Shown here: positions 33,401-48,400 of the stretch, piece after piece
Layout: each line of letters opens with the position of its first letter
Position numbering within the stretch: the stretch's first letter is position 1
NCBI GenBank assembly: GCA_951640165.1
Contig: OX621265.1
Coordinates: 17,187,001-17,251,000 of the forward strand
DNA length: 64,000 nucleotides
From: Pseudoips prasinana
Taxonomy: Eukaryota; Arthropoda; Insecta; Lepidoptera; Nolidae
Reading direction: 5' to 3'
The notes under the pieces: model-generated
The model's input: the letters and a program-made list of their open reading frames with translations, nothing else
What the model was told of the DNA's origin: nothing
The model's database searches: none
Program-made: the position numbers and the translations under genes

Positions 33401-36400
33401 TTACTTTAAAGAAAACCAATGTTACTAATCAGGTTTATTTTAATTTAATAAAACATCAAATATATTTATTTATAGTAAAACCATATTATACATATTATGC
33501 ATTTAAAAAAATATAATTACATGGTTTGGCATTTGATATGCATAACAATTAAGGTGTACATAACATTTTCCATCTATAAATTAGAAGAAGTTATGACATG
33601 AAAATTGACATTTAAACCAAAAAAAAACTAAATCTAAATCCAAAAATTATAACAACGTAGAACATCTTTGTAACGACTAGGAATTTAATTGCCAAAAGTA
33701 TTTTTTAATTTTGTTTTAAATTCGCCAAACGAATTACTAAATATGTCAACAATTTTATCGCGACTTTGGAGAGCATTATACTGATCAAGAATTCGGTTGG
33801 TAGGTGATTGACGGCCCAAATTGGTCTTAGAAACCTGTGTATGCAATATTTTGCTGATTTTGTGACTAGGGTAAGAGTAAGGTATAGATAAAGGTACTTT
33901 TTGTAGAAGAGAGCTGCAATGTATTTTATTATTGAATATTTTATAGAGAAAACAAAGATCAGAAATTCGTCTCCGATTATAGAGATTATTTATCTTAAAC
34001 TTCGAAAACCGTTGACATATGAACTCCTGTGAGAGAAACCGCTACTAGAAAAAGCAAGACTTCTGGTAAAAGCTCTTTGAATGATTTCGATTCTTTGCGA
34101 ATAGACAGCATACAATGGTGACCATACTGAACTAGCATATTCATGATTACTTCGGACAAGAGCATTGTATAAACATAATTTTGTTACTTGTTTCTTAAAT
34201 CCTACTGTGTTCCTTCTTAGAAACCCGAGCATTTGGGCAGCCTTGGCAACAGTTTTGTTGATATGGTTATTAAAATTTAGCATTTGTGTCCATAATAACA
34301 CCTAAATTACGGATTTCATTGCCTTCTAATAAATGGACACCGTCAATATCATACTATGTGACGAGTAGTTTCTTTGCACGAATGTATTTAATGTGGAAGC
34401 ATTTATGAACATTGAGAGACATACAGTTTATGTAACACTAGTCTAAAATGTCATTGAGGTCATTTTGTATTAATTTAGAATCATGAGTTGTTTTAATGGG
34501 TGGTAAATTTTGAGGTCATCAGCGAATAAAGACATTTTACAGTACTTGATTCGATTAGTTATGTCATTTTTTAAAATGAGTAAAAACACTGGTCCTAAGT
34601 GATAACCCTGAGGTACTCCAGAAACTGCATAATAAGTGCGTGACTCAAATCCATCCACAACTACACTTTGAGGTCTATTTTGAAAATGTAATTCAAACCA
34701 ATTTAACGGTGTTCCTCCTACCCCATAGGCTTGAAACTTTTGCATAAGAATTATAATTAACCTTATCGAAGGCACTTGAAAAATCAGTATATATTGCGTC
34801 AACTTGCAATCCAGCATCAACTTCCTGAGATATGTCAGGTACAACGTTAGCCAAATTTGTCAAAACTGAATAACCGCTTCGAAATCCATGTTGGTGATCA
34901 GAAATACTACCATTAACTAGGCTTACAATTGAAGGATGTAGATAGATTCGAATAATTTAGAAAAACATGAGAGTATAGATATGGGTCGGTAATTTTTAAC
35001 ATTTGATAGGTCTCCTTTTTTAAATACAGGTACTATACGTGCTTTTTTCCATTCGTTCGGAAATTTTCCCTCAGCAATTGAACGGTTGTATATTAGAGAA
35101 AGGGGTAATGGTAATGCTAGCTGATGGAATTGAGTCAGGCCCTGCACCCTTCAGTCCATCAAGTTTTTTATTGCAGTTAGAACATTAAGTTCTGTAATTG
35201 TTAATTTAGACATATATTTACAATGGGAATCAGTTAAAGCACAAGGTATAGGATTACTAGACAAGTTAGAGGATACAGAATGAAATTTATCAGTAAACAG
35301 ATTTGCAATATCATGACCATGTTGTGCAACTGAATTGTCCTTTATTTGTATTTTAATCTAGCCAACAGCATAAATAATTTTAAGAATCAGTGCACCGACT
35401 TTCATTAGTCATATTTGATAAGGGAAATCTTTTACCTGTGTACCTACTTTATAATAATATTATGTCCATCATTAATTAAATTTTTTACCAATCACGACAC
35501 TATTTCATTGTGTGTTTTCTCCATAATTGCTGTATCATCAGCAATCGTTGCCACGATAGTGTTATCTGATTTTGGATTATCGTAAGTGTATGGTAGATAC
35601 AATATAGGATAATCTTCTTTTGTGCGTAATACAATTGGAGGGTAGGCGGACGGAAAATCCATCGGACCAATTTTTGGACGGATCCATATTCAGAGTGGAT
35701 AGCAGCTTATTGTGAGGTCGTGTTTTAGCTCACAATATGGCTTGCCGCAACAAATTCTTGTCCGCTTTGCAGCTTTAAAAACGAAACTATGCAATGTCTG
35801 GCATCCAAGAGTGGAGCTGACGTTTGGAGGGTCTTATTTGAACCTGGAGTATTAACGATTCGAATAATTTTACTACAATTTACTGGACCCTGTAGCCTTA
35901 ATATCTTCGACTAAAGATCTGTCTGATGCGGTCTGTACGATTGGGGCTTCCAGGATCTAGAGTTACGTCTACAATTGAGGACCACGTCGTTGTATGTACG
36001 TATTAACTGGACCACTATTAAGCCCGAGCAGGACTTTTGTATCATACCAAGTTTGGTTTTTCGAAAGGGTGATCAACTACAGACGCTAGGATTGTGCTGA
36101 TAAAACACATATTTGATGCATGGGAGAAGTCACAGAATGCTATTGTTTTTTGTGATCTTTGACCAAGACACGCTATTACTTTAATTACCACATTATGGCG
36201 AAAGTGAAGTTGCATTTGATGTGTTGTCCTCTTAAATTGATCACATAGTTAACAGTTCGTGGTGGAGTTAAGTCAAAACATTTTCCCGTCACTTTAAACG
36301 TGCCACAGAGGTCCATTTTTGTTCCGAGTATAATGATTTTCCATATTATTTAAAAATATATGCGATATGTGTGTACTTTTCTAAAATAAATCGTGCTGGG

Positions 36401-39400
36401 TTAATAATTTAGTCCTCAATGCCAAGGAAACTAAATTTACCACAGCTAATGTGAGTATTTTTAGTTATGATCAGTCCCAGTTTGTGCAGACAATCGTTGG
36501 TGCTATAGTGGCACGTAAATACTGCTACTGTTAGGCATAGTTTGTTACTACTGTACTTCCATAGGTTTTCGGACCCGCTCTTTTCTACTCCTTTTAGGAG
36601 CTATTTACATTTGGTTGCGCTTCACTGTTGATTCTTTTTTGAGGTTGCTCATATTATGTTTAGAGGTATCCCTACGCACGATTCTGGTCCACAGAACTGA
36701 GTTTCAGACCCTTCTTAGCCAGTGCATCTGCTTTTTCATTGCCCTTTATTCTTTTATACCCATACGAGCTTGGCTTTGTTCTGATAAACAAATTTGTTCA
36801 GAGCCGTAATTAAGTTCTGTACTAGTTTTGATTCGATTTTGCATAATATCAGGGCTTTTAATGTAGCTTGATTTTCAGTTGATCAGAAATGATCGTACTA
36901 GTTCAGGAGGTAGTGGAGTTTCCATATACCTACGTAATAATTTTAAATATTCTATCAGCCACCACCTGCAAGTGCTGGTGAGCATCTTTTTCTCGAAATT
37001 GAGCTTCACCACACTAAAGTCTTGCTGGGCGTGTACTACTGTCCCTCTCTTAGGATAATTTTTTTCTTTGAACAATTACTAGACATTTTCTCACCTTCCT
37101 ATAGCCATACAATTGTGATGGGTGACTTCAACACCTATTTGCTGAAGAGTGACTCTTGTTCTTCATCCCTTATTTCTGCTGCGGAATCTAGTAACCTATC
37201 TATCCTTGTTCTTAACGCCACTCATCATTTTCCAAATTGTACTCCTTCCCTCCTTGATCTTATTCTAGTCTCTTCGAAAGACCACATCACTAAGCACGGA
37301 CAGTGCATAGTTGATGCTTTCTCTTACCATGACCTACTTTTCCTTTCTTATAAAATTCGCCTTCCTAAGGCAAAATCTAAAATAATTTTACAACGCAATT
37401 TTAGTGGTATAGATTTGGATTGTCTTTGAGCGGATGCTGGCAGCATTGACCGAGCTCCTCTGATTGCTGCTGATTCGGACGACGAGAAAGTTATGATGTT
37501 CAACACCAGTATTATTGGGTTATACGATGTCCATGCCCCATTGCGTAAAATAAAAGTTAAGCACCTCCCCGCACCGTGGCTAACATTTGAAACGAAAACT
37601 CTTTTAGCTAAGAAAGCGGCAGCTAAGTCACGGTATGCGAGTAGGCCTAATGATCTGAATTGGCATAAATATATTTCTCTTCGAAATCGCTGCAATAAGG
37701 TGTGTAGGTATTCACAACGCCAACACATCCATAACTCGGTTGAGAATAGAGATCCAGCAAAAATGTGGAAATTTCTGCGGTCATTGGGAAAGCTCGAAAA
37801 GATGCTACTCCTAACAATTTAGATATTAATTTACTTAATAAGCATTTCACTACTTCGCCCAATTTCGACAGGGCAACAAAATTTAACACTTTACGTTACC
37901 TTTCATCAGTTACCTGTTCCAGCTACTCTCCCTTTTCTCGTAGCCAGTTGTCTGATTGTGACATTAGGAAGAGTATCCATTACATCTAATGCAGTAGGCA
38001 ATGACAATATCACCCGTAATATGGTCCTTCCTATCCTTGACGAAATTCTTCCTGCTATTACCCACATCCTACATCCTAAATTCATCTTTAAGCTGCGGTG
38101 TCTTCCCAGTTATATGGAAAGATGCACAAATTACTCCCCTTCCAAAGAAGGCCAACCCAGCATCCTTTTCTGACTATTTTATGACTATACTAATATTTCT
38201 AGTAACATATTATAGATATTTAGGTACACAGATTGTTAAAGCATTTATAAAAAATATTTTATAATTGTAATGATATTTAGCTAGCTTGTTATAAGTTATT
38301 GTCAAGGAGATTATGTTTAGATTATTAAGTTCAGTTACTCAATGAATAATTATTATGTTACAATAGTTCCTAGACAAATAGAATTTTTTTTTTCTTCTTT
38401 TCGATACATACATACATAGATAGACTCACGCCTGTTTCCCAGAGGGGTAGGCAGAGACAACGGATTTCCATTTGTCACGATGTTTGCCTCGATTACTGTG
38501 ATTATATTCTTCATACATGCTCGCCGGTTTAGGGTACTTCTGACCTGTCCTTTCTTGAGAACGTATCCGATTTAGTCAGAGAATTTTCAACCTTCCAGTT
38601 GTTCCATTCACACAGGCCAGGTATACTTCTTTGGTCAATCTTCTTTCATTCATCCTTTCTAAATGGCCAAACCATCTCAGCATTCCTTTTTCAATCTTTG
38701 CGACTACATCCTCTTTCACACCACAACGCTCTCTTACATCAGTATATACTGATATAGTTCTTTTCAATAAACTGATGAAATACCTCATTAATATTAATAT
38801 TGTCATAATGCTTAAGTAACTCACACAGTTGATAAAAGTTCCTATTTGTCATTATGACATTTGTGTGACTAGAATATTTTTAATAAATATTTAATATTTT
38901 TTCCAATTCTTAGTTTTATTTACTCATAAAATAATCAAATACATGACCAGGTGACAAGAGTACTACTGAAGAGATTTGATTATTACAATTAATTATTAAA
39001 TAATTAATTGATAAATGTATTTTATAAATTAAATTTATCAATTAGGGAAGTAAATTATAATGAAATATTAAAACAATATTAATTTAAATACTATCTATAA
39101 TACAAAATATACTAAATAATAACTTAAAGCTACCTTAAAATAAATTTTAATAATTATTACTAATAAATAAAACTATATACAAAGAGTCAAAATCCTCCTC
39201 GACATCGCAAGATAGATAGATTACTGATACAAGTAGTATTTCACTACTTGATAAATTGGTGTAAGTGACAAAAGTTAATAAAATACCCCTATTTTATTAT
39301 ATTACTAGCTTTTATTCATCATCAGTAATCACGGAAATGCGTATAAATAGTATTTCAGTCTGTTATTTACCACGGTTCGCATAAAACATCAGAAAACGAA

Positions 39401-42400
39401 TACTGATCCAAGTGATCACTTACACTACTTTACGTGTTTTAATACTTGAAGGTAAATATACACATTTATTCATTACTAAGGTACAACTGACGCTATTTTC
39501 TAAAATATTAATAAAACAAAGAAACCTAATTACACAGTCCTTTTTCTATAAAAAACATTTCCAAATTTCAAAGATTTATGTTACTGTTTAACTATGATAG
39601 ACTTACAAAGGTTTGAATCTTTAAATTGCTCTCCTGTAAAGTTGTGTGTTTGCACTTGTACAAATACAAATACAAATATTTATTGCGATCATGAGTGATA
39701 CATAGGTGTTACAGAATGTAGAGGTACGTATATGATACCCTGTTAGGGCGCAGCAATACAATTTTAATATAAAATGACTTACAAACTATTTAATTAATCT
39801 TAGGTTATAAATTTATTTATATATATTATTATATTTATATATACCTTTATTATTATGTTATCATTATATTTATACTATTCACTTTAACATATTGTAATTG
39901 AATTATTTTTTTATATTGCACACTGTCTTACTGTTTAGTTCTGTCCTCGAAAAACTCTTTTATACTGTATAATAACATTTTGGGTTAAGTATTTTTTTAA
40001 TTTTTTCTTGAATATATTGAAGTTGGATGTTTCTTTTAGTTGTTGTGGTATTTTGTTATATATCTTTATACACATTACATAGGGCCCAGAATGAAATATA
40101 GATAGCTTTGATGTCGGTAGAGCTAGTGACGAAGTTACGAGGTTGTGAGGTAATGATCTTTCTTTAAGGAAAGTAAGTGGATATGTTTTTTGACAAATAA
40201 GCAGATTTCAAAGATGTACAAAGATGTTAATGTTAGTATGCCAAGTTCAATGAAGTGTGGCCTGCAGCTATCCATTCCGTCGATGTTTGCGAGGATTCTT
40301 ATACATTTCTTCTGTAGTTTAAATAGAACATCTGCGTTCGTGCTATTACCCCATAGTATTATTCCATACACAAGCCAGGAGTGTGCATATGCATAGTAGG
40401 CAACAATTGCTGATTTTAGGTCTGTAGATTTTTTAAATTGGAGTAATGCATATGTGAACCTAGATAGTCTCCCGCTTGTGTTATGGATGTGGCATTTCCA
40501 ATTTAGGTTAGTGTCTATGTGTAGGCCTAATAGTTTAAAAGAGTCAACGCATTCTATTATTGTGTTATGATGGGTGTAGTTGATTACTATTGGACGTTTT
40601 TGATATGGTTTAAACTGCATAATTTTGCTTTTAGTAAAGTTAACTTCAAGGTTATGGTCTTCAAGCCATGCTACAATTTCGGAAAGGGTTTTATTAATTA
40701 TAGGGTTTAAATCTTATATGTTTTTACATGGAAATATTACTGATATATCATCAGCAAATAGGATACTTGCTGAACCTATGATTTTTGGAAGGCCGTTTAT
40801 GTATAACAAGAATAGTATACAGCCTAGTACACTGCCCTGAGGGATAGAGTTCTTTATATAGTTTTTTTTTTAACGGACATGTGATATTTCACCGGTTTGT
40901 GAATTATGGTGTTCAATTTCAACATATTGTGTGCGAGAGTTAAGATAAGGGGAGAAACAATCATAGGCAACACCTCGAACTCCAATGCCTTCCAGTTTAT
41001 TAAGCAAGATGCCATTCGAGACCTTGTCATAAGCTTTGCTCATATCAAGCAGAATACCTATAGCATATTTTCGGTCATTTATGTAATTGAGAGCTTGTTG
41101 GATGTACCGGTATACTGCATAGGTGGTAGATCTGTTCTTTCTGAAACCGTTTTGATTTTCATCAAGGATGTTAAATTTCTCGCAGAATGAATAAAGGCGT
41201 TTTGAAATTGCAGTTTCTATAATTTTTGAAAAGGTTGGCAGAAGGGCTATTGGACGGTGGTTTGTGCAATCCGTTATGTCACCTTTTTTGTGTATTGGTT
41301 TTATGATGGATATTTTAAGTAAGTCCGGGAAGACACCTTCTGAGAATGATTGATTTATCAGATACACCAGTGGCAGAACGAGTTGTTCGGCACATTTTTT
41401 TATTAGTGTGGGTGGGAGTTCGTCGTGACCGAAACTCTGTTTATTTTTAAGGTTTGTTATTATGGAGAGGACTTCAAGTGGGTCAACTGGTGTCAAGTAC
41501 ATGGAGTTCTCCGAGCGCGTTAGAACTGGGCGCCCTGGCTGGTTACCAGGCGTACCTCCGACCTTGACAAAAAAGTCATTAAATGTATTTGCTATTATAC
41601 TGGGTTCATCTGTAACTTTATTTTGAACTTTTAGTTTAATATTATTTCTTGTCTTTTTCGTTGATTTATTTGTACGTTCTTTTATGATTTTCCACATTGG
41701 TTTTGACACATTTTCACTTTTTTTAATTTTTTGCATATAGTGTAGTCTTTTAGGTCTATTTACGCATTTTTTAGTATATATTCATATTTTTTGTAATAAC
41801 TTCTTAGAATAGGGTCGTCGTTTAGTGTTATAAATATTTTAAGTAGACGTTTTTGTTTGAAGGATGATATTAGTCCGGATGTTAGCCATGTAGTTTTACT
41901 TTTATTCTTTATTTTTATTCGCATCTTAGGAAAACATTTATTTAATATATTGTTTTACTGTGGAATGCTTCGTAGTTAATGTTTACGTTATTGTTTTTAG
42001 TGATAATTGTTTCCCAGTCAATTTTTCCTAGTTCTGTTTTGAAATTTAGTGTATTTTTTTCGTTAAATATTCTTTTATTTATGTACCTGGTTTTCCTATC
42101 AGTACTAGTATACGTAGGACCCGTCTTAATTAAATAATAAAATTAATTATGGTGTGACTTACAATTATAATACAATCTAATATCTTTACAATATAAGTTT
42201 AACCAATTAGTTAATTGGCGCGCTATCATGTATGTACATAATTTTCCTCATTTTATGTGCTGTTAGTCTGCCTTAAAAATTAATAAGTAAAAATTATCTG
42301 TTCTTTATTTAAGCATATAAAATTACTCACGTATTATTTCAGCTTGATCAAAAACTGGCCAAACACATATACCTTCACAAAAGCATTGGCTGATGACTTG

Positions 42401-45400
42401 TTACGAACGACTGCGGGAGACCTTACAACCTGTATTGTGAAGCCCCCAATAGGTTGGTAAATGTGTACAATCTTCATTTAGCGAGAACTGTGAATACCAA
42501 GGAGGGTGCAATTCAAAATTAAGAGCTTAAGCATTTTTCCTAAACGAAACTAGTTTTAGGGTTCCGTACCCAAAGGGTAAAACGGGACCGTATTACTAAG
42601 ACTTCGCTGTCTGTCTGTCTGTCCGTCTGCCACCAGGCTGTATCTCATGGACCGTGATAGTTAAATAGTTGAAATTTTCACAGATGATGTATTTATGTTG
42701 CCACTTTAACAGTAAATACTAAAAAACAAAATAAAATAAACATTTGAGGGGGCTCCCATACAACAAACGAGAATTTTTTGCTCGTTTTTATAGATAATGG
42801 TACGGAACCCTTCGCGTGCGAGTCCAACTCACACTTCACCGGTTTTAATGTTTCATATCATAGAATCTGGAAACCATTAAGCCATGTTTTATTTTGTTTT
42901 TCAGTTTTCAATGCCTACGTAGAGCCTTCACCCGGCTGGGTAGATACCACTACAGCAGTGTCGTCATCGATAGGAGTAAGTATTCATAATATCTAATATG
43001 GTATATCGTTACATATGTTGTAGCATCGTGCAGCTCGAATGGTCGCTGACGACAGGGTCCCACTATTAGGCTTCATCCTCTTGCTCTGCGGAGGGACGTG
43101 GCGTCTCGATGTGTCTTTCACCGCATATCTAACGGGGAGTGTTCATAGGAATTGTACGGGCTTTTACCTGCCGCCACAGACCCTCTCGCCATTATTTGTG
43201 CGAAATGAGCACGATTATTTGTTCTATGTATGTGTGTAATATATCCATAATATGCAAGTATTCAGAAATAAATAACTATGTTTATCAGTTGTCTGGTTGC
43301 CGTAATACAGGCTCCCCCTAATTTGGGACCAGAGAGCGTTGTGTTAGTTGTGCCAAGATATTTTATGATTTATTAATATAATAGACAGTTATACAGAGAT
43401 AAAAAAACGTCCGGTATAGGATATACGAGTTAGTCCCTCTATGGTTCGGTCCCATTATAGTACCCTTGTAAAATAGTTACCAAAAATTCCGCTATGATAC
43501 CCTTCAGTTTCTGGTACTGTTCTAAAGAAAACAACGCCATAGAACAACTAACTTGGCAGATTCAACAAAATCATTGGAAAAAATGCCAGTTTATAACTGT
43601 TTCTGCAACAATTGGCAATGACACAATATGACACTTTCACATAAAACAAGTCAAGTAAATTGTATTTTTTAGACAATATTTTTAAGTAGATATTATTATT
43701 TTTACATAATACGAGTATTTCAAAATGGATTTGATTTTCTTTATTTCGGTAGATATCGCCGTCTATTATAGACGGTTACTACGGTGATTATTGTTATAAC
43801 TTCCGACTAAAAAACACCTATAACTTCAAGAAATAGGAAACGTAGGTATAGAAATTGACCAGATTCAAAAGCTAACAAAAAGTTACGAAAATAAAGATAT
43901 CTCCATTGGTGATTTTTTTATCAACATTTTAAAGTCAATATTTCAAGCAAAACATAAAAAAATAGTTTATTTTTAATTTGGTAGCAGGTAACTTTTTCTC
44001 GATGTTGAGTATTTGTAATTAATATATTTTCTAGTCAGTTTTTTTGTAGTTTATAATATTTACAATAATACTTTTCTGAGATATTGATTATTTGTAATTT
44101 ATTGTTTAAATTTTTCTGATTATTGGTAATTATTTGTTGATTGATGATTATTTTAAAATTTACGTTGCAATTAATATTTTTTTCCACTCGTTGATCATTT
44201 GTTATAAATATTTTAATGAATAAAATACTGATTTGATATCGCAAACAGATGTTTTGTTTATACACTCTTAAAAAGTAAACGAGCGAGAGAACTAGTGAAT
44301 TTCAACCAAGAACTCGAATCTACCAATGAAGAGCGAGACAGATTGCATGCGGAGACAGAGTCTTTTGATAAATGTAGAATGTTGTATGAACAAGCACTAT
44401 GTAAAATTAGAGAGCTTGAAATGGAATTAATTAACTATAAAAATAAATTCTTAAATTGTAGTAAAAATAAGAAATGTGCAATGACTCCAATAAATCAGAG
44501 CTTATATAATGAGTTAGCCGGTTGTGGTCCAGAGCATCTCCCTAATAAAACAACACTAACAATTGACTTGACTGGGGATGACTCTGTAGACTGCCAGCCT
44601 AACATTAGATTCTTAAGTAGTGAAAAGCTTCAAAAATACATTCTCCAATTAACAAAAGAGCGTAAAACTTTATTAGATAAAATAGAAAACTTTCAAATTA
44701 AGTTAGAGGACTAGAGGAATAAAATATCCAACAAAATGATAATAGAAGCCACAAAACAATCCGGTGATTCAATACTAAAAGTTTTTAATCGTTGCATATC
44801 TGAAGGGACTTTTCCGCGTTCTTGGCGCAGCGGTTTTATTCGTATTATACCAAAAAATGGCGATAAACTGCCTGAAGACCCTATGTCATACCGACCAATA
44901 ACGTTACTGCCTTCCTTAGGCAAGCTTCTAGAACGACTTATTGTACCGCGATTGCTGCCGGGAGGACCAAAATTTCACGGAAATCAATTTGGTTTTACTG
45001 CGGGTAAATCGACAGTGGACGCAGCTATCTCAGTGAGGAAAGCTGTAAACTCGTCCGAATGTAAATACGTTTTGGCCATATTCCTAGATATTTCAGGGGC
45101 GTTTGATAATACTTGGTGGCCAATTTTGTTACAAAAACTTAAATTACGCGGTTGTTATAGTAATATATATTCGATAATCACATCTTATTTCGTACATGGC
45201 TCTGCAACTCTTAAGCTTGGTCACTTCAGAGTCACTGAATCGTTAACCATGGGTTGCCCCCAGGGCTCAGTGCTCGCGCCGTATCTCTGGAACTTGGGCT
45301 TTGATGACTTCTTGACATTACCCTTGCCATCACGCTGCTCTCTAACGGCATATGCCGACGATGGCCTCTTACTTATACAGGGTAACTCCAGGAGAGAGTT

Positions 45401-48400
45401 GGAAAATCTGGCTCAAACTTGCTTAAGTATGATAAGTGAATGGGGTAAAAGAAATCGCCTTACATTTGCTCCTCATAAAACCTACCAACTCCTTCTTAAA
45501 GGTGAACTAAAATCCCCCCCGGGCGTAAAACTTAATAATGTTACTGTAAAACGCAAAATATCAACCTGTTATTTGGGTTTCGTATTAGAAAAGAATTTCT
45601 CGTTTATAGAACATATTAAATCAGTTGGGGAAAAAGCTAAGCGAAACTTTTTTGCACTTACAAGGATATCGACGGCAACCTGGGGCCTCTCTTTTAATAC
45701 TCTTAAAATCATTTACGGGGCAACCTATCTTGGGTGTATATGCTACGGCTCGCCTGTGTGGGCTGATAGGGCTACCATCGGAGCTGCTCGCCGTAAATTA
45801 CTACAAAGCCAGAGGTTGGCGTTGATATTTCTGTGTAAAGCCTATAGAACAGTGAGCACAGAGGCCCTACCTGTCCTAGCGGGTGTACTACCGGTTGATC
45901 TTGAAGTTCAAAGACGAGCAGCAATGTATTATTCTACGTGCGATAATTTAGAAAATGATTTCTTATCATTACGCGACCGTGCGAAAATAACCAGGCTATT
46001 TATGCCAATAGCTGACTTAAATAACGAACTACTAAATGAATGGCAATGTAGATGGAATACGTCAACCAAGGGTCGCCTTCTGCACCAGTTCTTTCCGGAC
46101 GTAGACCATTGTGTTGCACAATTTCTTACCGGACACGGCAATTTTAAAAGTAAATTGTATAGTTTCAAATTAGTATCTTCACCAATCTGTCTGTGCTCAA
46201 CATCCAGTAACGAATATGAACAAACTGCTCACCACATCCTGTGGGAGTGTGATCTCTGGCAAAATCAGCGTGATATTATGTTAAACAGCTTGCAACCAAT
46301 ATCTGGAGTAGTTTATTATACGGATCTTGTAGCAACAAGGAACAACTTCCGTGCGTTTAAGCGTTTTTGCCATACCTACTATTGGAATCAAATATAACAG
46401 CTCACTTAGGACCCTTAAATTGATCCTCGGTGCTTTTGCAGCTGGCTTCTCTAGTTGCAAATCTCTCATTTTATGAGGCTATAGCCTCTTTACATCATTC
46501 TGTCTCCCGCTTTGCTCTGGAGGGAAGTGGAACTATTCATTTTTTAACTCCTACTTTTTTCTGTTTCTGATTAAATTCGTTGCGGGATCCAAGACAGTTA
46601 AAGCGGTTCCCCGGGACATGCCTGAGCTTCACCGCTCAGTGTCATTTCATTGTGTGCCACTGTTGACCCTGGCTTACAGGAGTTGCAGTGGTGGGTAAGA
46701 GGGAGGGACTAGTCCCGTTAAAAAATACAAAAAAAAAATCTGAGATTAAAACACTTGAAGAGTCCCTAGCATTAACTTATATAAATTATAAGACATTTAA
46801 AAATGAAATGCAAATGCCAACCAAAAAGTATAATAATAAGTTGTTAGCTGAAAATGCAATAGAATTAATAAACAGCAGCAGTACAGTATTGGAGTCATGC
46901 ACACATAAAGTCAGGGTCACTAGTATGTACTCAAGGTGACAATAAACATAGCTCTATATTGTATTCTGACAATATAGGCAAGGGCCTTGGTACCTTGCTC
47001 ATTAATAAGATAAGTAGTCCCTTTATTAACTACTGCTTGCCAGGAGTACATTTCTCAGCTATTGTAGACAGATTAACAAAGAATAAACACAGTGAAAATT
47101 CATGTATTACTTTGTTGGTAGGAAATTGTAAGAACTTGAAAAAGAAAGATATTACAGATAGTTTTAATAAGATGTTGGAGTTAAATTGTAAAAAAATAAT
47201 ATTGTGTGCCTTCCCATATTTGGCAAACATGCCTGATAGAATAAATAATTATATTCATAAACTAAATATGTATCTACAGTTTCTAGTCAGTCATTACAAT
47301 GACAAATTTATGTTTTTTGACACAAATAGATTTATAGACAGTAGTAGGTTGACCATGAGTACATTACATGTCTCAAGAAAGTTTTTACATTTATTTTCTA
47401 CCTTAGTAGCTTCGATTATTAACTCAGTTATAAGTAGTATGACGAAGTCACTATTTTTATCATCGCTTAGTAATGTTACTAAAATTAGTTTAGTTAGTAA
47501 TTTAAACAATTAAGTAAGACAACAGAGAAGTGTGATCAATTTTTAATTTTATCTCATCAAAATATTAACCGCTTCTCTGGCAAAATACTAGACGTAGAAC
47601 TTTTAAGTCAAAAATTTCATATAGATATTCTGTGTTTTACCGAAACTTGGTTGAGAGCACACAAAATGGCTTTTTGTGTTAGTGGCTATAGGGTTGCCAG
47701 TTTTTATAATCGGACTTCTGCAGATGGTGGGGGTGTACTGATACTTCTACGGAACCAAATTCAATTTAAAGAACGGAAAGATATCTCTCAAATGTCTATT
47801 GAGCGTGTGTGTGAGGTAGCTTGTGTTGAAACACAATTCTATTACATATTATGTGTCTATCGACCACCATCATCTGACTTAAAACTCTTTGCATCCACAA
47901 TTGAGGATATTCTTAAGAAATTCAAAAGGAGTAAAAAAATTGTTGTATGCGGTGACTTCAATATAAATGTTTTAAAAGTTTCACCTGAGTTGAATATGTT
48001 TTTGTCTGTATTTCGGTCTTTTAATCTTCAATGTGTATTCTCTGAGCCCACAAGAGTCACACCAACATCTGCTACCTGCATCGATAACATGATTACAAAT
48101 TTTGAAGTCGCTGAGAAGTGTTTAGTAAGCGGTGTTCGTTCTGACCATAAATGCCAAATGATCAGACTAAATAATATGATAACTGTAGAAAAGCAAATAA
48201 TCACTTGTAGGCCACTCACAAAATCTAACTTAGGGAAGTTTAGTTCCAACCTAGAGACTAGTTTGTGCCATCTTTCATCAAACTCAAATAACCCTAACGA
48301 CATGTACAGTATATTATATAAGTGCATTTGTAACGAATTTAATAAAGTTTGTAAAATAAAAAACATTAAAGTTGATAATAAAAATATAAAATTTACTAAT

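Larger units (their letters stand above)
44295..47513 (+). pseudogene. ORF1 with coiled coil and SGNH-like domain, interrupted
   Basis: Left part: heptad-rich text ([37 protein letters not shown]). After the R1 insertion: [19 protein letters not shown] and a stop near 46937. Then comes a 184-codon frame (46959-47513) with [13 protein letters not shown] near its start, [20 protein letters not shown] in the middle and [20 protein letters not shown] near its end. The order of a GDS-like block I and an xxLHxS block V suggests the SGNH-esterase-like domain known from CR1-group ORF1 proteins. That match is inferred from motif order, not proven. ORF1 proteins bind RNA in the LINE particle. Confidence 0.65.

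Noticed and set aside
38998..39055. AT-only inverted repeats
   Set aside because: Expected by chance at this base composition. No non-AT content in the arms.
42778..42996. 72-codon + open frame covering FAR-B exon 7
   Set aside because: Only 42905-42975 is coding. The rest is the interspersed repeat and intron, shown by the acceptor at 42903-42904 and donor at 42976.
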